Positions 15,001 through 21,488 of a DNA stretch of 64,000 nt are shown piece by piece; position 1 is the stretch's first letter; every line of letters begins with the position of its first letter. Source of the stretch: Undibacterium sp. KW1 (GTDB taxonomy: Bacteria > Pseudomonadota > Gammaproteobacteria > Burkholderiales > Burkholderiaceae_D). The stretch lies in assembly GCF_009937955.1 (NCBI RefSeq), contig NZ_AP018440.1, positions 62,001-126,000 on the forward strand, read 5' to 3'. The position numbers and the translations under genes were made by a program. The notes under the pieces are model-generated. The model searched no databases. It was not told where the DNA came from and saw nothing but the letters and a program-made list of their open reading frames with translations.

Positions 15001-18000
15001 GGCCAGAAGAAACAGCACGTTATGACGCCGCAGGCAATGTCATTGAATCCGTCGCCGTCAATGGCAGCCATACCTATGGCTATTACGACGCCGTTGGCCG
15101 CCTCATCGCCCAGGTGGATGCCCTTGGTTATCTGACCCGCTTTGACTATGACAAGAGCGGTAACCTGCTGCAAAAACGCATGTATACCGCAGCAATTGAC
15201 CTCAGCAAGTTTGACCCGGCCAAGATACCTGTGGCAGTGGGTGGCAAGGTCGCCATCAGCAACTATGTCTATGATGCAGCCAACCGTCTGGTAGAACAAC
15301 GTTCACCAGCCAGCCTGCTGATGGACCAGGACAGCCATACAGAAACCAGTGACATCACCATCACCCGCTACCGTTACGACAAGAGCGGCAACCTGGTGCA
15401 AAAAACCGTTGGTGCTGGCAGCAGCGTAGAGCAGAGTGAATACAATTACTATGACAGCCGCAACCGCCGCATCGCCAGCGTCAGCCTGGGCCGCGCGCTG
15501 ACACTGTATAGCTACGACGACCAAAACCGTCTGCAAGCCAAGCTCAGCTACGTCACAGCCATACCACGCAGCGCAGACCTGGCCAGTGTTGCAGCTAACA
15601 CCACTGCATTGCTGGCACTCGTCGCCTCCAACCCTGGCGACAAGGCTACCCGTTATACCTATGACGCGCGTGGTCAGGTTACTAGCGAGGCAGAAGCAAT
15701 CAACCAGGCCAGTGCTTCTGTCAAAGACGCAGAGAGCTTTAATATCGTCTTCACCAGCGCCTATACCAAGAACTATCAGTACGATGCCATGGGCAACCGT
15801 ACTCTGCTTGACGACAATGGCCATGTAACCCGCTCACAATATGATGCCGCCAATCGCGTCACCCATATCGTCGGCCCTGACGGCACAGGCTCGCGCCAGG
15901 CCTATGATGCCGCTGGCAATGTCACCCATAGTGTCACTGGTGAGCGCGCCAGCGAAGCCATTGCCGCCACCAATGTCCACGCCAGCCTCAGCGATGCCTT
16001 GAGTACCACCCTCAATATCAGCTACCACCTGAGCGATTTGCGCATCCCATCCTACGTCGTGTGGGACAGCGTTTCGCACGCCACGCTGGATGGCTATACC
16101 GGCAAGTCCGGGCTCACCGTCAATGGCACTTCGCAAGATGGCTACAGCAGCGTTCCACGCCCAGCCTATAACAGCACCACCTACTACCGTGTGGTCACAC
16201 AAGACAAGGCAGGCAATCTCGCCTATAGCGAAGAAATCAAGCTGGAAATGCCGCCAGAAGTACAAGACGTCAAGGCCAGTGTCGATCTGTATGGCCAGGT
16301 TCACGTCAAGGCACGCTTTGGTCCCGGCATCAATACCCCAACCCTGATCTACGGCCCGCACGGTGCAACCAATACCGGCGTGACCATGAACGCCACAGGC
16401 GACGGTTATTACGAAGGCATACTGCCAGCAGGGCTGGACCCCAATACCCTGGCATTCCGCCTCGGTTGGGCCAATGCCAACGGCGTCGCCTTTGCCAGTA
16501 CCGAACAAAGCTTTGAAGCCCCGGCCAAACGCCAGGGCAGCGTCAACACGCTCTCAGAAGTCGTCACCGACAAAGGCCTGCTGCTCAAGTTCGACAGCCA
16601 GATGCAACCGCTGGGTGCCACCAACATCAGTTTGTTGACAGCCAAATGGCGCGTCTATAAAAAAGGCGTCAATACCGACCCGTTTGCCTCTACCGGCAAT
16701 ACCCTCGACAATGGCCAGTACCACCTCGTATTAGGTGACACCAAGGCCATGAACGCCGGTGTTGAATATGAAATCGTGATCGAAGGCGTCGATAAAGACG
16801 GCAAAGAAGTCATCGTCGATCACATGATCTACAAAATGACAGGCAACACCGCCAATACCACTGTGTACAACACCGTTGCCTGGTCAGCCCCACCAGATGG
16901 CGATTCACAAGTCATCATCGTCAAAGGCCAGCCAGTACCAACAGAACGCATCAAAGGCAGTGCCCCCGTCGCCAACGACCCGGGCAACCCAGGTGTAGAT
17001 GACCGCGTCATCGCCCACCTGCCGCTGGCCGTCAACAGCAGCAGTGTAGGCATCTACTACACCAACCACAACGAAGACCAGAACCAGACCGGTATCAGCA
17101 GCAGCAAATGGATGGAATGGGTTCCCAACTTCGTCAATGGCGAAGACAAAGGCTACTTCGTCCACAAAGGCTACGACCTCAACCTCTACACCATCCTGCC
17201 GCCTAGCGACAGCAGCCGCATGGCCACAGGTTTGCATTTCTCCTGGAACGATGCCGCCACCGGTGGCCTTACCTTTGCCAACGACATCGTCATGGAACAA
17301 TATGGCGGTGGTTACAAAGGCCTCATAGAACACATCCCATTACCAGCCAAAGCCATCAACTACAAAGTCTGGTACCGAGATGCGCTCGGCCATGAAGTCA
17401 TCGTCGATTGGTACAAGGCCAACACCAACCTCACCAGCAACCACCAGGCCAATAGCGAAACCGTGCTCGCAGTAGAGACAGGTGCCGCCATCACCGGCCT
17501 CGTCATGAGCAATGGCCGTTTCAATGGCGGCAGCCTCAACGTGCGCCCAGCGGCAGAATTCATGGACACCATGGTCGTCGCCACCAGCGCCACCGGCCAG
17601 GGCAGCGGCAAACAAGATATCGTCCCCGGTGTTGCCGGTTACTACCGCGATAACCGCTACAACGCCATGAACGCCTTGGTCGGCAGCAGCAGCGACGACC
17701 ACGTCTGGCGCAACTTTGGTGTCGATGCCGACGGCCATGCCGTAGAAACCGACGTCACCGTCACAGAAGGTGGCAATGCCGTCTCCACCAGCTACGCCCA
17801 CTACGATGCACTTGGCCGCCAGGACGCCAGCTACAGCGACGTCTTCACCGCCACCACCATCGTCGGCGGTAGCCCCGTTCAGACCACCCAGCGCAGCGTC
17901 ACCCGCCAAGGCTACGACTACGCAGGCAACGTCAACAGCCAGACCGATGCCACAGGCAACACCAGCACTGCAACATACGACGAAGCAGGCCGCCTCGCCA

Positions 18001-21000
18001 GCCAGACCGACGCCTTGGGTCACACCAAGACCTTCCACTACGACGCCCAGAACCGCCTGGTTGCCACCACCGATGAAAACGGCCACACCAGCTACCGTCA
18101 CTACGACCAAAGTGGTCAGGTCGATAAAACTACCGACGGCACTGGCCTCAGCCAGCAATACCAGCACGACGCCTTTGGCCGCACCATCCGCCAGATCGAT
18201 GGCAATGCCAACACCACCGACCTGCGTTACGACCAGCGTGACCATGTCCTGCAACAAGGCGATACCGTCTTCGAACTCGACACCTGGGGCCAGCGCATCG
18301 CCCAGCATGATGTAGGCGACGCCACCGCCGCCAACGGCCACCGCCGTCGAACCACCTATGACGAATATGGCCGCGTCACCAGCGTCACAGAATGGAAACA
18401 ACTCAAAGACCAGGCACTGCCACAAGCAGTCACTACCTACCGCAGCTATGACACCTACGGCAACCTCAAAGCAGAGGTCGATGGTAACGGCAAAGGCACC
18501 ACCTACGAGTACGACGGTTTTGCCCGCCTGATCCGCCGTACAGACCAGGCAGGGCATACCACCGTCTATACCTACGACGAACAAGGCCGCCAGATCAAAC
18601 AGACAGGTAGCGAAGGCCAGAACATAGAAAAACGCTATGACAACGCCGGTCACCTCATCCAGGTCACCGACTACGCCACCGGTACGCAAACTGACTACGG
18701 CTACAACCTCAACGGCCAGCGGACCCAGGAAAAAGTCCACAGCCAGCGCGACGCCCAGGGCCAGGCCCATGACCGCGATGTGCGCAACGACTACGACGCC
18801 CTAGGCCGCCTCACCGGCTGGAGCGACGTCATCAACGGCGTCACAGAAAGCATGCAATACGACGCCGTTGGCAACCGCACCCGCGTCTATGGCAGCGGTG
18901 GTGGTGCCAGCGCCGACCACATCAGCGTCTATGATGCTGCCGACCGCCTCACCAGCACCATCACCGCCGATGGCGAAGTCAGCCTCACCTATGACGCTGC
19001 GGGCAACCGCAAGACCAGCACCGTAGGCGGCGTCACCACCACCTACGGCTACGACAACCACAACCGCGTCATCGGTGCCAGCAGCACCGATGGCACCAGC
19101 CAGCAATGGGACTACGACAACGCAGGCAACATCACCATGCATGGTGAATTCAAAAACGGCCAGGTCGTCAAACTCACCCGCAGCCGCTACGACCAGACCG
19201 GCCAGGTCCTTTGGACCCGCGTTGATGAAAACACCGGCACCCCCAAAGCCAGCATGCAAGAAACCGCCAATCAATACGACGCCGCAGGCCACCTGTTAGC
19301 CAGCAGCCTCCACATGATTGACGACAAGGTCAACAAAACCTACCAGTACCTGCACGATATCGACGCCACCGGACAAGAAAACCGCATCCGCGCCTATGGC
19401 GACGCCAACGGCAGCAGCATCATGGTCTATAACGCCGACCACCAGCTCGTCATCGTCAACCAGGGCAAAGGCGATGGCAAAGACCGCCAAGAACTTACCA
19501 GTTACATCTATAACGCCGACAACCAGATCATCAGCAAAATCCACGATGACGGCAAACACGGTGTAGAGCGGATGGAATACCACTACACCAACGGCAACAT
19601 CCAGGCCCAGACCGGGACAGATGCCGAAGGCAAAAACCAGAGCAAGATCGACACCGGCAACTACGCCCTGTTCCAGATGCTTGACGACGCCCACCCCGGT
19701 GCCGTCAGCCACTACACCATCAGGACAGGCGACACCCTGCAAGGCATCGCCAGCGCCGTGTATGGCACCAGCAGCTTGTGGTACCTCATTGCGGATGCCA
19801 ATGGATTAACTGCCGACAGCAGCCTCGTCGATGGCAGCGTTATTACCATCCCCAATACTGCACAGACGGGGCGCATCGACAGCAACCGCTTCAAGGTTTA
19901 TAACGCCAGTGAGATTGAGGGTAGCAAGATGCCTAACCTGGCGGCGCCAGGGCAGGGGAATTGCGCGACAGTCACCAAAATCATCATGATTGTCGTCGCC
20001 GTTGTTGTGGCAGCCTATTCAGCCGGAACAATGGCAGGAGTCGCAGGCAACTTCATGCAGGTTCTGGCAGGAGGGGCCAGCGTCTTGACAGGTGGCGTGG
20101 TTGGCGCAAGCAGTGTTGCAGCGTCAGTCGCTGGAGGCGTTGGGCTGACAGCAGTCACCACTGTTGGCTCTCTCGGTGCAGTCCTGACCACCGCAGGCAC
20201 CGCTTTCGTTGCCGGAGCCGCAGGCTCAGTGGCCAGCCAGCTCGTAGGTAGAGCCATCAATCCCGATATGGAGTTTAGCTGGAAGCAGGTTGGCTTGGCA
20301 GGGCTTGCAGCAGGCATCACCGCAGGTGTGGGTGGTGTATTAGGTCCTGTTTCCAACACAGACGCATTCGCACGCGCCGCCAACGTTGCGGGCCGCACCA
20401 TGGCTGGTAATGCAATTACCCAAAAAATTGCAGTTGTAGCCCACTGGCAACAAGAGTTCGACTGGAAAGGTGTGGCAGCCGCAGGTATAGGTAGCGTAGC
20501 CAGTTCTGCTGCCAATGGCATCATGGGCGACAAACTCTTTAACAGCACCTTCACTGACTGGGGTGGCAAACTTGCCCGCGCCACCATCAGCAGCATCGCC
20601 TCTGGTGTCGCTGCCAATGCTTACCAGAATGGCCGTGTCGATCTGACCCAGATCGTCTTGAATTCCTTTGCCAGTTCGCTGGGCAATGGGATTGTGGAGA
20701 CGGGGATGGAGGAATTGCGCAAGAAAGATGAGGCAGAACAAAGAGAACTTCAACTTCAACACGATGAAGACATGCGCGATGCCGCGATGGCCCAAGCGTT
20801 GGGGCAGACTGCGTTGACGAATCAGAGCAAAAATACATCGCCAAATAAGGGGTACATAAATAATACAGTTTTGGAGAAGCCCTCTGAAAACAGCGGCTAT
20901 AGCGGGCCAAGTATTGATAGTTTATTGAACTCAATGCCTGACATTGACGTGGCTGGTGGTGGTAGTGTCAGTATCAAAGTTAATAAATCAATCTCGTATA

Positions 21001-21488
21001 GTAGTGTCGATATGTTCAATGACACTGTACGCGAAGCTAAACGCGGGCCACTGGGTAGCGATGGCATATCGATTGATGAATTGGAAAAAATACTGCCTAA
21101 GCGAGGTGATGTAGCAATACTTCCTGGTAATCGAGTTCTATTTTCAGATGGCCACATGAAAATAAACAGGAGCATAGGTTATTCTAACGAAGAGAATCTT
21201 AGCACCAATGACTTACCCTTTAACGGGAAAATGGGCACTATCATCTTTGTCGACACAAACGCCAAAAAAACTTTCGATGGTCCTGTGGTTGAGCATAACG
21301 AAAATTTGCGAACCGTTCCTTCAAAAATACCAGATGCGGATACTTCACTAAGAAGGGGGCAGGAGTCGAGAACATTGAATATTCTGCCAAAGAGGAACTT
21401 GATAATGGAGACACGCGCTACCATTACCTTGAATCTGTCGTACAAGTGCATAAAGACGGAGGGTATTCATCCCAAAATGTGCCATTGA
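1..21488 (+). CDS. Giant Rhs/YD-repeat protein, 5' end outside window
   Basis: The frame is open from the first bases of the window, so the gene starts upstream; the TTG at 42 is not a credible start. About 7,160 codons are seen before the stop at 21486-21488. Rhs proteins form a large beta-cage that encloses a C-terminal toxin for delivery to neighbouring cells. Order along the gene: YD repeats with the consensus YDA-GNR--TDANG-TTY to about nt 15,950; a beta-rich non-YD stretch to about 17,780; more YD repeats to about 19,660; a LysM domain at about 19,710-19,860; a hydrophobic Gly/Ala-rich stretch at about 19,975-20,270; then a polar linker. No classic Rhs core end motif is evident before the hydrophobic stretch. 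The last ~45 codons after nt 21,355 look out of frame, because coding continues in the -1 frame into the Hint/toxin ORF. Read as one gene, more than 7,900 codons lie in the window. The YD-repeat assignment is certain; the delivery role is from the family. Confidence 0.93.
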   Translation, partial: SALQAKLSGTADPLHDSLKQTEYNLRGQIKNAFDAMGNKTAYVYNAFGQLARENLIAGNVVLETHAYQYDHRGFKIADTAGAGPTVSTQSTQFDAFGRVTAVTDGNGQTVTNQYDRDGRLIVTTDGNNAQKTMSYDAFSRTLEVKDALGHSTIYRYNDVEHSMIMTTPEGLSTKTTYNGSGLVFMVDDPVGNAEYYTYRNDGSIDYALTEHANKLVRNYYDNADRVIQTTDNAGVITQFTYDTENRVLTKIFDPNGLKLKTSYTYDAQGRVSTTTDASGVVTQNEYDLNGNIAKVTVDPTGLNLQTEYTHDAKGRELTVKRSQGGVLATSVKYVYNDQGQRIQEIKDPDGLALTTAYEYDGVGNVIHVTDGNGHVTTYSYDAANRLLSTTDALGNVSSNVYDGIGNKISSTDGLGKTTTYKYDKDSRLLEQTSPLGVVLKYTYDVGGNRITATDGNGQVTKYTYDVAHRVQTVTDPLGRVRTNFWDTYGHLTTERDWSGGLTNHSYDAAGRMTSESVPFGNRIYTYDASGNRLSATQPGNLTTKYTYDSANRLTSQIDPEGNVTRYTYDAVGNRLTETDARGNTKSYAYNAANLLVQETDPLGNKTQYAYDAAGNRISATLANGSKILYGYDADSQLVQVTDAVGNITRYGYDANHNRTSVTDGLGNIKRFEFDAANRLTAEINALGKSKVYVYDLNGNRTSQKDENGNVTLYEYDKANRLIKETNALGQIKSFSYDVMNNLISSSENGVTVQREYNYDTPAQLTRIYDNTSLREGDLQYTLDDARNRTSVYIARRNSRISYTYDKNGRLLTEKDELNNGVAKTYSYDAVGNLIKSTDTMGRVTTYTYDALNHLTKETDALGYTRLYAYDVMGNRTSITDENGHVTQFAYDGDSRLVSQTDALGKVTQYSYDAAGNRTLVTDALNQVTKYDYDAEHRLISVTDALGNKTSYTYDNVGNRTEIKDAKGFVQKTTYDAANRVTSHIDELGGIETYAYDAGGSLASVIDANGGTTSYTYDTGHRLVSKTDALGKVTTYSYRNYGYERDQTVISTTDANGNIVDDIVNTSGKVTMHGHDYVWAKNTYDAAGNKIASYDEKNQATTYAYDDKNRLTSKTDALGNKISYEYDGVGNLTKMTDANGKVTTYVYDANNQLTSTTDALGNVQSQNYNAVGNISSKTDGNGNTTSYYYDADNRLNKTVDALGVAETYTYDSVGNRATVTDRNGNTVSYEYNGKHQLSKLTSALGFNESYAYDKVGNLTAVTNKNGFTTLYEYDADNRITKKTDALGFTTSYTYDNVGNLLKEINTNGIVITSNTYDDHNRLTKTVDALGNTTSYTYDNIGNRLTMTNANGNLTSYSYDALNRIKVVTDALSKTTVFTYDAAGNRTKITDKNGNATTYTYDGLNRVVAETDALNNVTSYTYDAAGNRTLLTDANGHAITYIYDADNRLTSIRDALNQSTVIEYDKVGNSSKVIDGNGHATTYSYDADNRLVSEQDALGHITSYEYDSIGNRSKVIDANAHATSYTYDGMNRVTSQTDALGHVTTIEYDAFGNRSKVTDANGHAVSYTYDVNNQLLTEKDALGKISTYTYDAMGNRITSTDARGNTTSYSYDKLNRLISSTDAYGKITSFTYDAVGNRISSIDANGVTTSYAYDLANHLISETDAYNKVISYAYDAKGNRVKVTDKNGHATLYVYDADDQLTSLTDADGNVTTYAYDAIGKLTKLTDPNGHVTSYTYDAANRLASEKDALGQITSYAYDAVGNRTTYTDRNGHTTTYVYDADDRLVSETDPMGFVTAYEYDAVNNRSKVTDKNGHATLYTYDANNRISSETDALGNVTAISYDANGNRSTVTDAKGNVSSFAYDKLNRLVAQTDTLGNVTSYTYDAVGNQLSSTDANAHVRTATYDKLNRMVTQTDALGKVTSFIYDAVGNRISSTNARLATTTYTYDAANRLIAQTDALGKISRVDYDAAGNRVKLTDANGNAITYVYDANNRVASETDALGKITAYEYDAEGNRTKTTDANGHVTTFVYDADDRLVSETDPMGFVTAYEYDAVGKRTKVTDANGNATTYAYDADNRVISQTNALGHVTTIEYDALGNRSKVTDANGHATSYTYDAENRLLTETDALGNVTSYAYDAVGNRIKRTDANLHATTYAYDANDRLISETDPFGKVTSYTYDAVGNRATITDRNLHVTSFAYDLLNRVSSETDGTGATTSYVYDNVGNRIKVTDGNNHATTYVYDADNRVTSMTDALSKVTSYVYDAVGNRTKVTDANLHSTTYIYDADDRLVSETDALGHITSYEYDKVGTLTKRTDANGHATTYAYDAIYRLLSKTDPLALVTAFAYDAVGNRTKVTDANGHATTYTYDADNRLTSEKDALGNITAYGYDAVGNCTKVTDANNHATNFAYDAENRLISQTDALGKITTYAYNDGGNRIKMTDANGHSTSYTYDGVNRLASVTDALGNSSYLTYDGIGLLISRNEGIGHVTGFTYDAANHLIKQTDGLGNFKTFDYDAVGNRTKMTDANGNVTTYVYDADNRLSSQTDALGDITGYIYDAVGNRAKFTDANGHATTYVFDADDRLISETDALGQVTAYEYDGVGKLTKRTDANGHATTYVYDAVNRLLSETDPMGFVTSYVYDAVGKLTKRTDANGHETSFTYDADNRLVTEKDALGNITSYDYDAVGNRITMTDANLHVTTYTYDADNRLSTAKDALGNVTSYAYDEVGNRVKVTDANGHAVKFSFDKANQLISETDGVGAVTSYAYDKQGNLITKTDARGAVTTFGYDAANRMVNQQDALGKITTFEYDAVGKRTKAIDANGHATTYAYDADNRLVSETDALGKITSYAYDAVGNRTKATDANGHSTTYIYDADDRLTSETDPLGYVTAYEYDSVGKRTKRTDAHGNVTIFAYDADDRLVSQTDALGNVTTIEYDAVGNRSKVTDANGHATSYGYNAANRLVTQTDALGNVTSYGYDAAGNRITVTDPNLNVTTFSYDADNRLAGEKDAYGNTIVYNYDAVGNRSKVTDRNNNVTIYGYDLLNRLTKVTNALGEISTYAYDDVGNRIKATDANGGITSYSYDANNRLLTQTDALGNVSTLEYDAVGNRSKITDANGHFTIYVYDADDRLVSDTDPLGHVTSYEYNKVGKLTKRTDANGHVTTYKYDDIYRLTSETDPMGFITVYAYDAVGNRTKITDKNGNALTYTYDAVNRVLSEKDALNKLTSYAYDAAGNRTALTDKNGHTTTWGFDADNRIISETDALGKVTSIEYDAVGNRVKVTDPNLNVTKYAYDALNRLAIETDALGKFTTYNYDAVGNRSKITDKNGHETTFIYDLANRLTGQVDGVGQLTSYAYDAVGNRIKTTDANKHATIFAYDANDRLISQTDALGQVTSLEYDAVGNRTKFIDGNGHATSYAYDADDRLISQTDALGNITSYELDAEGHRIKLTDANGHATSYVYDAIYRLTSEKDALNHITAYEYDAVGNRSKITDANGHATSFTYDAVDRLVSRTDALGKTAGYTYDAAGNRVSTTDENGHTVSYAYDKVNRLITQTDALGYVVAFEYDAVGNRSKMTDQNGNVTKYGYDSNNRLFTVTDALSGMTQYSYDAVGNRIKVTDANQHSNYFQYDAVNQLVASVDAEGYVVSRHYDQAGNLASLTHFANKFAVANWDGKTVISVTGNAALDQSEGYAYDAVNRQIQHTDGEGHTSSQSYDAVGNVLSVTDANGHATTMAYDAVNRMTTQTNAVGATNTLEYDAVGNRSKVTDALGNATGYAYDANNRMISSTAANGIITAFAYDGIGTMISRTEASGSSKAAKTSWAYNAANQKVSETDAMGGVTTYVNDKVGNLITKTDALGNSIVYDYDAKNRLIKQTDALEFVTQYTYDAKDNLLSTTDARHGVASNSYDANDRLISATDRNSNATTHAYDQSGNEVRQSRGGFTVEYRYNRAGQRTGLTDGNGYATNFVLDAVGNVLQSSQQIDKNGKYATTTYTYDAVNRRASEKSAEGYLTTFAYDLVNNLTSKTGHTSIAAGGAGDVAYTQSYRYDTVYQMTGMTDINGAISSFGYDELGNRVSVGQFIGTAQERHSSSSYDLLNRKVTDIDVLGKVTSYQYDAVDNLLVTTDGDRVTTNVYDAVHNLVKSTNPLGHISLFEYDANGNKIRQTVAAGLAEEQKFIYSYDAENQLVLSTNLTIGNRKTAIAYDALGNRISIAEVNGSTISEQTFHYDANHNVDSSTDNAHVKTTYVYDGAGNLISSTEAKGTAGKERTTSYSYNLDKQLTSITDPMGFSTSFVVDGRGNRVQIRDAEGHLTQQTFDISNHLLTVQTETAKFTSNNYNIAGNLVSTTTGKADGSDARTVSYGYDKKDRVISTIDGEGYQTVIGYDLFDNKLSITGGNFVATPAAPANAPTPAPVPALSDADKSALSKPSTHTAVYDKLNRLISSTDGEGNVTTYGYDARGNRTSVTEASNTRPATTTYTYDGADRVIKIVSPEGAETIYTYGEQHTTKPASETRKNRTGPAVTTTYDYDANGRLIQQTIAGVSLIKHEFDVLGNEISTTNGTQTIKHEYDVDGREIASIDNAGKRTEYTYDKNGNRNSVKDVKGNTSYFWYDADKRMVASLDAEGYLTSYQYDTANNRTGMTQYAARYTGGINLGQVPQAAQQAMDRSVVIEYDKNNHVIAQTTADHVRSEFVNDGAGNKVLDKNFVDTAVKRNTSYSYDNNGRLLSKTTADGVTASYTYDGAGRVITEQLQKAGEVIKLSRNAYDLDGHLVSTTLDPSGIAITQTQKVDDLGNVLESRDGEGRLTTMQYDAMGRLKQVKDASGTILQSFDYDINGNVTSEYGKDGHKTYTYDANNHRTSVTYDSVGKFELESGYGTSNGLTTMQYDAVGNVIQVTNAAGFKTTNYYDRDNRLIAQLDTDNVLHEFDYDAFGDKIGERMYMTRLDKSAQDPAARPVAPAGEMRLYGFEFDQMGRQVRKLYPQVIITHLGNSATSNPTASQNLERPEETARYDAAGNVIESVAVNGSHTYGYYDAVGRLIAQVDALGYLTRFDYDKSGNLLQKRMYTAAIDLSKFDPAKIPVAVGGKVAISNYVYDAANRLVEQRSPASLLMDQDSHTETSDITITRYRYDKSGNLVQKTVGAGSSVEQSEYNYYDSRNRRIASVSLGRALTLYSYDDQNRLQAKLSYVTAIPRSADLASVAANTTALLALVASNPGDKATRYTYDARGQVTSEAEAINQASASVKDAESFNIVFTSAYTKNYQYDAMGNRTLLDDNGHVTRSQYDAANRVTHIVGPDGTGSRQAYDAAGNVTHSVTGERASEAIAATNVHASLSDALSTTLNISYHLSDLRIPSYVVWDSVSHATLDGYTGKSGLTVNGTSQDGYSSVPRPAYNSTTYYRVVTQDKAGNLAYSEEIKLEMPPEVQDVKASVDLYGQVHVKARFGPGINTPTLIYGPHGATNTGVTMNATGDGYYEGILPAGLDPNTLAFRLGWANANGVAFASTEQSFEAPAKRQGSVNTLSEVVTDKGLLLKFDSQMQPLGATNISLLTAKWRVYKKGVNTDPFASTGNTLDNGQYHLVLGDTKAMNAGVEYEIVIEGVDKDGKEVIVDHMIYKMTGNTANTTVYNTVAWSAPPDGDSQVIIVKGQPVPTERIKGSAPVANDPGNPGVDDRVIAHLPLAVNSSSVGIYYTNHNEDQNQTGISSSKWMEWVPNFVNGEDKGYFVHKGYDLNLYTILPPSDSSRMATGLHFSWNDAATGGLTFANDIVMEQYGGGYKGLIEHIPLPAKAINYKVWYRDALGHEVIVDWYKANTNLTSNHQANSETVLAVETGAAITGLVMSNGRFNGGSLNVRPAAEFMDTMVVATSATGQGSGKQDIVPGVAGYYRDNRYNAMNALVGSSSDDHVWRNFGVDADGHAVETDVTVTEGGNAVSTSYAHYDALGRQDASYSDVFTATTIVGGSPVQTTQRSVTRQGYDYAGNVNSQTDATGNTSTATYDEAGRLASQTDALGHTKTFHYDAQNRLVATTDENGHTSYRHYDQSGQVDKTTDGTGLSQQYQHDAFGRTIRQIDGNANTTDLRYDQRDHVLQQGDTVFELDTWGQRIAQHDVGDATAANGHRRRTTYDEYGRVTSVTEWKQLKDQALPQAVTTYRSYDTYGNLKAEVDGNGKGTTYEYDGFARLIRRTDQAGHTTVYTYDEQGRQIKQTGSEGQNIEKRYDNAGHLIQVTDYATGTQTDYGYNLNGQRTQEKVHSQRDAQGQAHDRDVRNDYDALGRLTGWSDVINGVTESMQYDAVGNRTRVYGSGGGASADHISVYDAADRLTSTITADGEVSLTYDAAGNRKTSTVGGVTTTYGYDNHNRVIGASSTDGTSQQWDYDNAGNITMHGEFKNGQVVKLTRSRYDQTGQVLWTRVDENTGTPKASMQETANQYDAAGHLLASSLHMIDDKVNKTYQYLHDIDATGQENRIRAYGDANGSSIMVYNADHQLVIVNQGKGDGKDRQELTSYIYNADNQIISKIHDDGKHGVERMEYHYTNGNIQAQTGTDAEGKNQSKIDTGNYALFQMLDDAHPGAVSHYTIRTGDTLQGIASAVYGTSSLWYLIADANGLTADSSLVDGSVITIPNTAQTGRIDSNRFKVYNASEIEGSKMPNLAAPGQGNCATVTKIIMIVVAVVVAAYSAGTMAGVAGNFMQVLAGGASVLTGGVVGASSVAASVAGGVGLTAVTTVGSLGAVLTTAGTAFVAGAAGSVASQLVGRAINPDMEFSWKQVGLAGLAAGITAGVGGVLGPVSNTDAFARAANVAGRTMAGNAITQKIAVVAHWQQEFDWKGVAAAGIGSVASSAANGIMGDKLFNSTFTDWGGKLARATISSIASGVAANAYQNGRVDLTQIVLNSFASSLGNGIVETGMEELRKKDEAEQRELQLQHDEDMRDAAMAQALGQTALTNQSKNTSPNKGYINNTVLEKPSENSGYSGPSIDSLLNSMPDIDVAGGGSVSIKVNKSISYSSVDMFNDTVREAKRGPLGSDGISIDELEKILPKRGDVAILPGNRVLFSDGHMKINRSIGYSNEENLSTNDLPFNGKMGTIIFVDTNAKKTFDGPVVEHNENLRTVPSKIPDADTSLRRGQESRTLNILPKRNLIMETRATITLNLSYKCIKTEGIHPKMCH
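1000..11900 (+). repeat. Tandem YD-repeat coding array, period about 126 bp
   Basis: The coding DNA repeats in pairs of ~21-residue YD units. Each pair has one half of the type YDADNRL-S-TDALG and one half of the type YDAVGNR-KVTDANGH. This gives a DNA period close to 126 bp over roughly 10 kb, or about 80 double units. Neighbouring units often share runs of more than 15 identical bases, for example around the YDAVGNR codons. The period is less exact before 1 kb and after 12 kb. Confidence 0.85.
15955..17780 (+). other. Beta-rich non-YD insert within the Rhs protein
   Basis: About 600 residues without YD motifs sit between two blocks of YD repeats, in frame. The composition (alternating hydrophobic/polar, rich in Thr, Val, Gly, Asn) and phrases such as TTYYRVVTQDKAGN and EYEIVIEGVDKDG resemble Ig-like or FN3-like beta-sandwich domains, perhaps four to five in a row. 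I do not recognise a specific family. They could be spacer or binding domains on the outside of the Rhs shell. Confidence 0.5.
19710..19860 (+). other. LysM domain inside the Rhs protein
   Basis: The translated sequence has the LysM pattern: YTIRTGDTLQGIA, then YGTSSLWYLIADANGL, then a Gly-x-Val/Ile-ITIPN end. It lies directly after the last YD repeats and before the hydrophobic segment. LysM domains bind N-acetylglucosamine polymers such as peptidoglycan. Here it may anchor the protein or help the released toxin part cross the target wall; that role is inferred. Confidence 0.8.
21350..21361 (+). other. Frame break between Rhs core and Hint/toxin ORF
   Basis: The Rhs frame reads AGA AGG GGG CAG across a run of five G (21355-21359) and then gives low-complexity out-of-frame text to a stop at 21488. 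The -1 frame is open from 21299 and from here reads KKGAGVENIEYSAKEELDNG, which continues naturally into the next ORF. One base added to the G run would join the two. It may be a real mutation, a slippage-controlled switch or an assembly indel; the sequence alone cannot decide. Confidence 0.75.
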
